From assembly GCF_003429565.1 (NCBI RefSeq), contig NZ_QUAK01000038.1:62001-126000 (forward strand): DNA of 64,000 bases. Reading direction: 5' to 3'. Positions 43,962 through 51,296 of this stretch are shown piece by piece. The first letter of the stretch is position 1; each line of letters begins with the position of its first letter. The notes under the pieces were generated by a model, which was not told the DNA's origin, did no database searches, and worked only from the letters and a program-made list of their open reading frames with translations. Made by a program: the position numbers and the translations under genes. This DNA comes from Streptomyces triticagri (lineage in GTDB: Bacteria > Actinomycetota > Actinomycetes > Streptomycetales > Streptomycetaceae).

Positions 43962-44941
43962 AGGCCGAGCTCCTTCAGTACGGACACCACGCGGCCGTCC
44001 TCCTCGGCGAGGAAGTCGCCGAACCTGTCGCCGGTGAGGAAGGCGTCGTCCCAGCGGTTCTTGGCCATCGACTCCTGCCACTCGGGCGAGTCGCGCAGCT
44101 TCCTGACCAGGCCGGTGAGCTTGGTGCGCTGGGCGTCGGAGAGGCCCGGGGGCGCGACGATGCCCCGCCAGTTGGTGAAGTGGACGTCGTAGCCGGACTC
44201 CTGGAGCGTCGGGGCGTCCAGGCCCTTGACGCGTTCGGGGCCGGTGACGGCGAGCAGCCGCAGTTCGCCGGACTTGATCTGGTCGAGGTACTCGCCGACG
44301 CCGGAGACGCCGAAGGCGACCTTGTTGCCGAGGATCGAGGCGAGCAGTTCGCCGCCGCCGTCGTAGGGGATGTAGTTGACGTCCTTGGGTTTGATGTCGG
44401 CCGCGCGGGCCGTGAGCATCGTGGCCATGTGGTCGGGCCCGCCCGGGGACGAGCCACCGCCGGCGGGGACCTTGCCGGGCTTCTCCTTCCAGGCCTCGAT
44501 CAGCTGCTTGATGTCCTTGTACGGGGAGTCCTCGGCGACGACCACGACGTCCGGTTCCTCGGTGAGGCGGGCGATCGGGGTGGTGTCGGCGAGGGTCTTG
44601 GGCGAGTGGTTCGAGCGTGCGGCGCCGACCACGCCGAGGCCCATGGACATCGCGAGCTTGCCGTTGCCGTGTTCGCCGACGAGCCGGGTGAGGCCGACGG
44701 TGCCGCCGGCGCCGGGCAGGTTGAACACCTCGATGTTGTGGGTGAGTCCGGCGTCCTCGGCGTCCTTGGCCGCGGTGCGGGCCGTGATGTCGTAGCCGCC
44801 GCCCGGGGAGTTGGGGACCATCAGGCGCAGGCCGGGGATCTGGGTTCCGGTGTCGGCGCCGCTGCCGCTGGTGATCAGCGGGGGTCCGGCGAGCACGAGT
44901 ACGGCGGCCCCGAGCAGGGCCGAGGGGGTGCGCAGGCGCAC
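43958..44941 (-). CDS. tctC: Tricarboxylate-binding receptor of the TTT family
   Basis: A 327-residue exported receptor of the Bug/TctC family. GTG 44941 was chosen because AGGTGG lies eight bases upstream and a signal peptide follows at once (ALLGAAVLVLAGPPLITSGSGA). Conserved ligand-site features include LRLMVPNSPGGGYDITAR and the FNLPGAGGTVGLTRL loop, plus PDHMATML and YDGGGELLASILG. The ligand is a carboxylate such as citrate, but cannot be named. It is the first gene of the tctCBA operon. Confidence 0.93.
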   Translation of the reverse strand: MRLRTPSALLGAAVLVLAGPPLITSGSGADTGTQIPGLRLMVPNSPGGGYDITARTAAKDAEDAGLTHNIEVFNLPGAGGTVGLTRLVGEHGNGKLAMSMGLGVVGAARSNHSPKTLADTTPIARLTEEPDVVVVAEDSPYKDIKQLIEAWKEKPGKVPAGGGSSPGGPDHMATMLTARAADIKPKDVNYIPYDGGGELLASILGNKVAFGVSGVGEYLDQIKSGELRLLAVTGPERVKGLDAPTLQESGYDVHFTNWRGIVAPPGLSDAQRTKLTGLVRKLRDSPEWQESMAKNRWDDAFLTGDRFGDFLAEEDGRVVSVLKELGL

Positions 44942-45220
44942 GTGTGCCACCACCTGTGGGTCGGAGGGACGTTGCAGTGGACGAGGTGGGACGGGGAGGG
45001 GAGGGGAGGGGAGGGGAGGGGAGGGGACGGGACGGGTGCGGAGGCTTGTGAGGTGGCCCACATGTTGCCTGCGCGTAAACAAGCTGTCCCGCTTCCGCAA
45101 GCAACGAACGTTGTGGTCGTTGTGGTCGCATACGGGAGGTGCGGTAGGGGTCCCGTGTGGGCGCCGCCGGGATCCGTCGGCCCCTCCCTGGACCGTACGG
45201 ACACGGCCTAACCTGACGCG
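44942..45220. promoter_or_regulatory. Divergent tctC/response-regulator control region
   Basis: This 279-bp region carries a seven-fold GGGGA tract (44993-45036). Farther on are an inverted repeat CAACG-AA-CGTTG (45102-45113) and direct repeats TTGTGGTCG (45111-45119, 45120-45128). The last two are plausible binding sites for the CitB-type response regulator. No small gene is evident. Confidence 0.5.
44993..45036 (+). repeat. GGGGA tandem tract with G-quadruplex potential
   Basis: Seven consecutive GGGGA units followed by CGGGACGGG on the plus strand, starting about 50 bp upstream of the tctC start codon. Four or more runs of at least three G with one-base loops satisfy the usual G-quadruplex pattern. 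Confidence 0.85.
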
Positions 45221-45907
45221 GTGACGAAGGTGCTTGTCGTGGACGACGACTTCATGGTGGCGAAGCTGCACGGCCGCTGCGTCTGTGCACTGGACGGGTT
45301 CTCCGTCGTCGGGGTGGCACACAGCGGCGCCGAGGCGCTGCGCGCGGCCGAGCGGCTGCGCCCCGATCTCGTGCTGCTCGACGTGTATCTGCCCGACATG
45401 GACGGCATCAGTGTGCTGCGTGAGCTGCGCGCCGCGGAGGAGCGCGACCCGTCCCGCAAGGGCGTCGACGCGCTCCTGATCACCGCGGCCCGCGATGCGG
45501 AGGTGATCCGCTCGGCCCTTCGGGCCGGGGTGCTGCACTATCTGATCAAACCGTTCAACCCGACTGCCCTGCAGGAGCAGTTGAGGCATGTGGCGGCGCT
45601 GCGGGCCCGGCTCGACGGTCTGGGCGAGGCGCGACAGAAGGACGTCGACCAGATCTTCGGCACCCGTCCCCCGGGTTCCCGTGAGCTGCCGAAGGGGCTG
45701 GCTCCGCCGACGGCCGATCTGGTGGAGGGCGTGCTGCGGGAGCACCCGGAGGGCCTGTCGGCGAGCGAGTGCGCGGAGCGGGGCGCGCTCTCGCGGGTCA
45801 GCGCACGCCGCTATCTGGAGTTCTTCGCCGACACCGGCCGCGCCGAGGTCACGCTCCGGTACGGGGGCACGGGGCGGCCCGAGCGCCGCTATCGCTGGGT
45901 GAGGTGA
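45221..45907 (+). CDS. CitB/DcuR-type response regulator
   Basis: A 228-residue two-component regulator for carboxylate uptake. The receiver domain has VVDDDF, phospho-acceptor D54 in LLDVYLPDMDG and K110 in LIKPF. The C-terminal HTH reads GLSASECAERGALSRVSARRYLEFFADTGRAEVTLRYGGTGRPERRYRW, as in CitB/DpiA-type regulators. GTG 45221 is the start. It is divergent from tctCBA, which it presumably activates. The partner sensor kinase, normally adjacent, is absent on both sides. Confidence 0.92.
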   Translation: MTKVLVVDDDFMVAKLHGRCVCALDGFSVVGVAHSGAEALRAAERLRPDLVLLDVYLPDMDGISVLRELRAAEERDPSRKGVDALLITAARDAEVIRSALRAGVLHYLIKPFNPTALQEQLRHVAALRARLDGLGEARQKDVDQIFGTRPPGSRELPKGLAPPTADLVEGVLREHPEGLSASECAERGALSRVSARRYLEFFADTGRAEVTLRYGGTGRPERRYRWVR

Positions 45908-45919
45908 CCTCAGGCCGGC

Positions 45920-45938
45920 CGCGCGGTGCGGCCGCGCG
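45920..45938 (+). terminator. Hairpin after the response regulator
   Basis: CGCGCGG (45920-45926) and CCGCGCG (45932-45938) form a 7-bp stem around TGCGG, 12 bp after the stop. The remaining 245 bp to the LPMO gene hold no supportable gene; CCTTA...TAAGG near 46038-46056 is another small inverted repeat. Confidence 0.45.
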
Positions 45939-46185
45939 CCGTGGCGGTCGGCACGGCCCGGACGGCTGGGCCGCACGCGCTTCGGGCAGGCGCTCCGGAC
46001 ATTCCCGGCCCGCTCTTAAACATCACTGAGCCGCTCCTTAACGGGGCCCTAAGGATCGCCCCGCACCCGCTTCAGCGGCCGAATTCGCGCTTCGTGGGGG
46101 CTAGTTTGCTGATCGCCGGAAGGGCGTCGAACACCTTCCCGCACCCGCCCCCCGCATCGAACGAACCGCTCGAAGGAGATCCACC

Positions 46186-47172
46186 ATGACCGCTCGCCGC
46201 CGCATACTCCCGGCCGTCGCCGCCCTCGGTGTCGCCCCGCTCGCGCTGACCGCCCTCGCGGCCTCGCCCGCCTCGGCGCACGGCTCGATGACGGACCCGG
46301 TGAGCCGGGTGTCGGCCTGCTTCCAGGAGGGTCCGGAGTCTCCTCAGTCCGCGGCGTGCAAGGCGGCCGTCGCGGCCAGCGGTGCCCAGGCGTTCTACGA
46401 CTGGAACGAGGTCAACATCGGGGACGCCGCGGGCAAGCACCGCGAGATCATCCCGGACGGCAAGCTGTGCAGCGCGGGCCGCGACAAGTACCAGGGCCTC
46501 GACCTGCCGCGCGCCGACTGGCCCGCGAGCGACCTGTCGGCGGGCAAGCACACCTTCCGCTACAAGGCGACCGCCCCGCACAAGGGCTCCTTCGAGCTGT
46601 ACATCACCAAGGACGGCTACGACCCCTCGAAGCCGCTGAAGTGGTCCGACCTGGAGTCGGAGCCGTTCGCCGAGGTGAAGGACCCGACCCTGACCGACGG
46701 TGACTACGTCTTCGACGGCGACATCCCGAAGAAGTCGGGCCGCCACCTGATCTACAGCATCTGGCAGCGGTCGGACTCGCCCGAGGCGTTCTACACCTGC
46801 TCGGACGTGGTGTTCGGCAAGGACAGCGGTGCGGCGGCCAACGCCCCGAAGGCGGCCGCACCGAGCAACGACCAGATCGAGAAGGGCGCCGAGGAGTCGA
46901 CCGTCGACCACGGCGGGCACGGCGGCGACTCGGCGCACGAGGGCCACAAGGCCGGCGACGACGCCGCGAAGACGGACGGCGCGGGCAACGCGCCGGAGGC
47001 CAAGGGCGGCGGCGCCGAGCCGGTGGCCGCCGAGGAGGACCTCGCCGAGACCGGCGGCGACAGCACCACCCCGTACATCGCGATGGGCGGCGCCGCGGTG
47101 CTGGCCGCGGGTGCGGCCGTGCTGTTCGGTACGGCCCGTCGCCGCGCCGCCGCGGGTCGCCGGCACGGCTGA
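46186..47172 (+). CDS. Sortase-anchored AA10 lytic polysaccharide monooxygenase
   Basis: A 328-residue copper monooxygenase that oxidatively cleaves chitin or cellulose. The signal peptide ends at ASA-H, so H32 becomes the N-terminal copper-binding His. The second ligand is H132 in TAPHKGSF, and the domain closes with AFYTCSDVVF. A His/Asp/Gly-rich linker (DHGGHGGDSAHEGHK) follows. The LAETG sorting signal (286-290), a membrane span and an Arg-rich tail mark it for cell-wall anchoring by a class E-type sortase. GAAGGAGAT precedes the ATG. No carbohydrate-binding module is present. Confidence 0.93.
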   Translation: MTARRRILPAVAALGVAPLALTALAASPASAHGSMTDPVSRVSACFQEGPESPQSAACKAAVAASGAQAFYDWNEVNIGDAAGKHREIIPDGKLCSAGRDKYQGLDLPRADWPASDLSAGKHTFRYKATAPHKGSFELYITKDGYDPSKPLKWSDLESEPFAEVKDPTLTDGDYVFDGDIPKKSGRHLIYSIWQRSDSPEAFYTCSDVVFGKDSGAAANAPKAAAPSNDQIEKGAEESTVDHGGHGGDSAHEGHKAGDDAAKTDGAGNAPEAKGGGAEPVAAEEDLAETGGDSTTPYIAMGGAAVLAAGAAVLFGTARRRAAAGRRHG

Positions 47173-47190
47173 TCCTGCTGCTCGCACTGC

Positions 47191-47221
47191 GGGGCGTCCG
47201 GCCGTTGCGGCCGGGCGCCCC
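47191..47221. terminator. Bidirectional hairpin between LPMO and marR genes
   Basis: GGGGCGTCCGGCCG (47191-47204) and CGGCCGGGCGCCCC (47208-47221) form a 14-bp stem with one G-U pair and a TTG loop. It lies 19 bp after the LPMO stop and 10 bp after the converging marR stop. Confidence 0.7.
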
Positions 47222-47230
47222 GCCGTCGTT

Positions 47231-47677
47231 TCACCACATGGGGCGCGCCGGGCCGCCCCGGGTCAACCCGCCGAGGTCGGCGAGGAGTTGCCGCAGCCGC
47301 CGCTCGCCGAGCAGGTCGGCCCAGGGCCGCACCGCGTCCGCGGCGGCCTCCTCGGCCGCCCGGGTGCAGGCCCGGCCGCGTTCGGTGAGGACGACGAGGC
47401 GGGCCCGGGCGTCGTCCGGGTGGGGCCGGCGCTCCACGTACCCCTTGCGCACCAGCTCGTCGACGAGCTGGCCGGCGGCCTGTTTGGTGACACCCAGGTG
47501 CTCGGCGAGTTCGGTCGCGGTGGCGCCGCCGGGCGCGAGCCGGGTGAAGGCGAAGCCGTGCGCGGGTCTGAGGTCGTCGAATCCGCGGTCCACGACGCCG
47601 TCGTGGATGCGCCGGGTCAGCTCGCCGGCCGCGGCGAGCAGGGTGGCGGTCAGGGCCATCGCTTCTTGGTGCTGCAC
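47231..47677 (-). CDS. MarR-family transcriptional regulator
   Basis: A 148-residue winged-helix repressor. The DNA-binding part is GGATATELAEHLGVTKQAAGQLVDELVRKGYVERRPHPDDARARLVVLTERG (residues about 50-101), flanked by dimerisation helices. GTG 47677 is taken as the start; an in-frame ATG six codons later is possible. It is divergent from the cupin gene, with a 17-bp palindrome 20 bp upstream of its start that probably controls both. Confidence 0.9.
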   Translation of the reverse strand: MQHQEAMALTATLLAAAGELTRRIHDGVVDRGFDDLRPAHGFAFTRLAPGGATATELAEHLGVTKQAAGQLVDELVRKGYVERRPHPDDARARLVVLTERGRACTRAAEEAAADAVRPWADLLGERRLRQLLADLGGLTRGGPARPMW

Positions 47678-47696
47678 GGATCCATCTTGACACGAA

Positions 47697-47713
47697 GGTC
47701 AAGCAGCTTGACC
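47697..47713. promoter_or_regulatory. MarR operator candidate GGTCAAGCAGCTTGACC
   Basis: Perfect 8-1-8 inverted repeat in the marR/cupin divergent gap. A second imperfect copy, GACAAGCAAATTGACC, follows at 47719-47734. Two spaced copies suit a repressor that shuts off both genes. Confidence 0.65.
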
Positions 47714-47758
47714 ATATAGACAAGCAAATTGACCATTCCCTCTTGCTGGAGGTCCGCC

Positions 47759-48133
47759 ATGCCCGTCATCCGCGCATCCGACGCCACCGTCCATGAGATC
47801 CACGGCGCCCGCTTCGTCTCGTACGCCAACTCCACCAGCGGGGCACGGGAGTTGTGCGCCTGGCGGGGCGAGATCCCCGCGGGCACCCGGGCCTCCGCGC
47901 ACACCGTGCAGCGCGAGGAGGTCTTCCACCTGCTCGACGGCACCCTGGAGATGACCCTCGACGGCCACACCGAGACCGTGCACGCGGGCGACACGGTGAT
48001 CGTGCACGCCGGCACCACCCTGCGGGTCGAGAACCACACCGACAGCCCGGCCCACTCCTGGGTCACCACCACCCTCGGCTTCACCGCCCTCCTGGAGGAC
48101 GGCACCCGACTCGCCCCGCCCTGGGCGAACTGA
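47759..48133 (+). CDS. Single-domain cupin protein
   Basis: A 124-residue beta-barrel protein. Cupin motif 1 is GTRASAHTVQREEVFHLLDG (His and Glu metal ligands) and motif 2 is GDTVIVHAGTTLRVEN. ATG 47759 follows GGAGG at 47748-47752. It is probably a small enzyme or metabolite-binding protein induced through the divergent MarR regulator. The substrate is unknown. Confidence 0.88.
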   Translation: MPVIRASDATVHEIHGARFVSYANSTSGARELCAWRGEIPAGTRASAHTVQREEVFHLLDGTLEMTLDGHTETVHAGDTVIVHAGTTLRVENHTDSPAHSWVTTTLGFTALLEDGTRLAPPWAN

Positions 48134-48200
48134 GCCGCCGGCCGGCGAACCCGGACGTCACAGCGCCGCTGAGCGCGTCATGCCCGGCCCGGAACAGCAG

Positions 48201-51200
48201 TCACCCTTGTCGCCCGCGGACCGGTGCGCCGATCATCAGCGGTTCAAGGCTCCGGGCCACCAGGTTGACCGCGCCGTCGGCCCGTTCGATGCGGCCGCGG
48301 ACCAGAAGTCCGGCGTTGTCGACAGCCATCTTCATGTGGATGTCCCAGACCGGCGGAGGCACGATCACATTGGTCATGCCGGTCTCGTCCTCGATGTTGA
48401 GGAAACAGGTGCCCTTCGCGGTGGGCGGGCGCTGGCGGTGCGTGACCAGACCGCCGATGGTGACGGGGGTGCCGTCCGGCAGTCGCCGTACGGCGGCCGC
48501 GGTCACCACACCGCCCGTCTCCAGGTGGGCGCGCAGATGCTGCACGGGGTGGCTGTCGGGGCTCGAGCCGGTGGTCCACAGATCGGCGAAGGTCTGCTCC
48601 ACCACGGTCAGGACGGGCAGGTCCGGGGCCGCGGGCGGTGCGGCCACCCCGGGCAGGAAGCCGTCGTCGGCCCCGGCCAGCGCCCCTGCCGCCCACAGCG
48701 CTTCGCGCCGGTCCACGCCGAACGCGGCGAGCCCGCCGGCCGTGGCGAGGTTCTCGAGGACCTTCGCCGACAGGCGAGTTCGCCGGGCGAAGTCCTCCAG
48801 ATCCCGGTACGGCCGTCCGGCGACGATCTCCTCGGCCGCCGCGTCCGGCATCCCCCGCACCCCGCTCAGGCCGAGCCGGATGGCCTGCCCGCCCTCGGAG
48901 CCCTCGTCGGCCTCGAGGCCGGAGTGCAGCCCCGAGCGGGTCACATCCACACCACGGACCCGCACACCGCGGCGGCGGGCGTCGCCGATCAGGGTGAGCG
49001 GCGAGTAGAAACCCATGGGCTGGTTGGCCAGGACACCGGCGATGAACGCCGCCGGGTGATGCAGCTTCAGCCAGGCCGAGGCGTACACGATGTGCGCGAG
49101 CGACTGGGAGTGCGACTCGGGGAAGCCGTAACCCGAGAACGCCTGGATCATCGTGTACAGCTCCTCGGCGGCCCGCTCCGGGATGCCGCGCTCGGCCATC
49201 CCGGCGAGCAGCTTCCGGCGCAGCTCCGCGACCCGTTCGGGTGCGTGCTTGGCGGCGAGCGCCTTGCGCAGGGTGTCGGCCTCGCCGGGTCCGAATCCCG
49301 CGCAGTCCATCGCGAGAAGCATCATCTGCTCCTGGTAGAGCGGGACTCCGAGGGTACGTTTCAGGGCCCGCTCGGCGAGCGGGTGCGGGTAGGTGACCGG
49401 CTCCTTGCCGGCCCGTCGGCGCAGATACGGGTGGACGGATCCGCCCTGGATCGGCCCGGGTCTGATCAGGGACACGGCGACCACGAGGTCATGGAAGGTC
49501 CGGGGCCTCAGACGGGGCAGCGTCGACATCTGCGCCCGCGACTCGACCTGGAAGAGACCCACGGTGTCCGCGCGCGAGATCATCTCGAACACGGCGGGGT
49601 CGTCGCCCGGTATGGACGCCAAGTCGTAGGTGACACCCTGGTGTTCGGCGATCAGGTCACACGCGGTGTGCAGGGCGGAGAGCATGCCGAGACCGAGCAG
49701 GTCGATCTTGACCAGGCCGGCCTGCTCCACGTCCTCCTTGTCACCCTGCAGCACACTGCGGTCCTCGGCCGTGGCCCATTCGACGGGCATCACCTCGCCG
49801 ATCGGACGGCGGGTCAGCACCATGCCGCCGGAGTGCACGCCGAGGTGGCGGGGCAATCCGGCGATCTCCCCGGCCAGTTCGCGTACGTCGGCGGGTATGT
49901 CGCTGTCCTCGCCCGGTGGTTCGTGGTGCTGGATGTGCCGGGTCATCTCGTCGATCCGGCCGATCGGGTACCCGAGCACGCGGGCGGCGTCGCGGACGGC
50001 AAGCCGGGGACGGTACGTGATGATGTTGGCGACCTGGGCGGCATGGCTCCGGCCCCAGCGTTCGTAGACGTACTGGATGACCTCTTCGCGGCGGGCGTTC
50101 TCGAAGTCGATGTCGATGTCCGGGGTTTCGGTCCGCTCCAGAGACAGGAACCGCTCGAAGAGCAGCTGGTGCTCGATCGGGTCGACGGCGGTGATGCCGA
50201 GGACGTGGCAGACGACGGAGTTCGCGGCGGAGCCCCTGCCCTGGCACCAGATGCCGTGGTCCATGGACCAGCGCACGATGTCCCACACGATCAGGAAGTA
50301 GCCGGCCATGTCGAGCCGGTCGATGACCCGGAGTTCCTTCTCCAGCTGGATCCAGGCCGTGTGCGCGGCGGCTGTGCGCGGGCCGTAGCGGCGCTCGGCG
50401 GCCCGGACGGCGAGCTCGCGCAGATACGACATCTCGGTGTGACCGGGCGGTACGGGAAAGCCGGGCAGCTCGGGCTCGAGTCCGGCGAGGTCGACGGTGC
50501 AGAGGCGGCCGAGCTCGAGGGTGGCCTCCCGCACGCCGGGGTAGCGGGCCAGGCGCCGGGCCATGTCGTCCGGGGCGCGCAGATGTGCGGTGGGCGCCGG
50601 AGGCAGATGGCCGGCGGCGCGGTCCAGGTCCTCGCGACGGCGCAGCGCGGCCAGTGCCTGGGCGAGTCGGGCGTCGCGCGGGCGGGCGTACTGCACCGCG
50701 TTCGAGGCGATGACGGGCAGGCCGAGCCGCTCGGCGGCGGCGTACAGGGCGTCGTTGCGCACGGAATCCGTGGGCAGGGCGTGGTCGATCAGCTCGGCGT
50801 GCAGATGATCGGGGCCGAGGAGACCGAGGAGCGTTTCGAGGCGCTGCGCGCCGGTCTCGGGACAGCCGGTGAGGACGGCCAGATGTCCGTCCCGTACTTC
50901 ATCGGCAAGCCGCGCGGGGTCGTACACCGGCCGCTGCTTGGCACCGGCGAGCTGGGCGGCACTGATGAGCGCGGACAGCTGGGTGAAGCCGGTCAGGTCA
51001 CGGGCGAGGACGAGTACGGGCCCGTACGGCTCGGGCAGGCTCAATTCCGCTCCGTACACCGCGGAAAGTCCGTGCCGACGGGCGGCGGAGGCCAGTCGGC
51101 GCGCGGCGTGGAGCCCGTCCCGGTCGGTCACGGCGAGCACCTCGACCCCGAGGCGCGCCGCCTCCTCCGCGAGCACCTCCGGGTCCGATGCGCCCTGCAG

Positions 51201-51296
51201 GAACGAGAACGAGGAGTGCACATGCAGCTCGGCCCAGCCGGCCGGAACCGGCTCCGCCGCACGGCCCCGGTCGGGAAGTCGCAGTACCTCACCCAT
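48201..51296 (-). CDS. dnaE2: Error-prone DNA polymerase III alpha subunit DnaE2
   Basis: A 1,031-residue translesion polymerase. It has an N-terminal PHP domain (AELHVHSSFSFLQGAS) and a Pol III palm with catalytic PDIDIDF (D393, D395, D397). A helix-hairpin-helix region (SAKVLENLATAGGLAAFG) and a C-terminal OB fold (VTIGGLVTHRQRPPTAKGTCFLNIEDETG) follow. It acts with ImuA' and ImuB at the clamp to copy damaged DNA. The start overlaps the imuB end by 8 bp, so it is the third gene of the mutasome operon. Confidence 0.96.
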   Translation of the reverse strand: MGEVLRLPDRGRAAEPVPAGWAELHVHSSFSFLQGASDPEVLAEEAARLGVEVLAVTDRDGLHAARRLASAARRHGLSAVYGAELSLPEPYGPVLVLARDLTGFTQLSALISAAQLAGAKQRPVYDPARLADEVRDGHLAVLTGCPETGAQRLETLLGLLGPDHLHAELIDHALPTDSVRNDALYAAAERLGLPVIASNAVQYARPRDARLAQALAALRRREDLDRAAGHLPPAPTAHLRAPDDMARRLARYPGVREATLELGRLCTVDLAGLEPELPGFPVPPGHTEMSYLRELAVRAAERRYGPRTAAAHTAWIQLEKELRVIDRLDMAGYFLIVWDIVRWSMDHGIWCQGRGSAANSVVCHVLGITAVDPIEHQLLFERFLSLERTETPDIDIDFENARREEVIQYVYERWGRSHAAQVANIITYRPRLAVRDAARVLGYPIGRIDEMTRHIQHHEPPGEDSDIPADVRELAGEIAGLPRHLGVHSGGMVLTRRPIGEVMPVEWATAEDRSVLQGDKEDVEQAGLVKIDLLGLGMLSALHTACDLIAEHQGVTYDLASIPGDDPAVFEMISRADTVGLFQVESRAQMSTLPRLRPRTFHDLVVAVSLIRPGPIQGGSVHPYLRRRAGKEPVTYPHPLAERALKRTLGVPLYQEQMMLLAMDCAGFGPGEADTLRKALAAKHAPERVAELRRKLLAGMAERGIPERAAEELYTMIQAFSGYGFPESHSQSLAHIVYASAWLKLHHPAAFIAGVLANQPMGFYSPLTLIGDARRRGVRVRGVDVTRSGLHSGLEADEGSEGGQAIRLGLSGVRGMPDAAAEEIVAGRPYRDLEDFARRTRLSAKVLENLATAGGLAAFGVDRREALWAAGALAGADDGFLPGVAAPPAAPDLPVLTVVEQTFADLWTTGSSPDSHPVQHLRAHLETGGVVTAAAVRRLPDGTPVTIGGLVTHRQRPPTAKGTCFLNIEDETGMTNVIVPPPVWDIHMKMAVDNAGLLVRGRIERADGAVNLVARSLEPLMIGAPVRGRQG

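Noticed and set aside
45908..46185. DasR (dre) site upstream of the LPMO
   Set aside because: No match to the ACTGGTCTAGACCACT-type sequence was seen in this gap.
45926..46189. 87-codon frame overlapping the LPMO start
   Set aside because: Pro/Ala/Arg-rich with no ribosome site; it ends in the LPMO start codon only by chance of ATGA.
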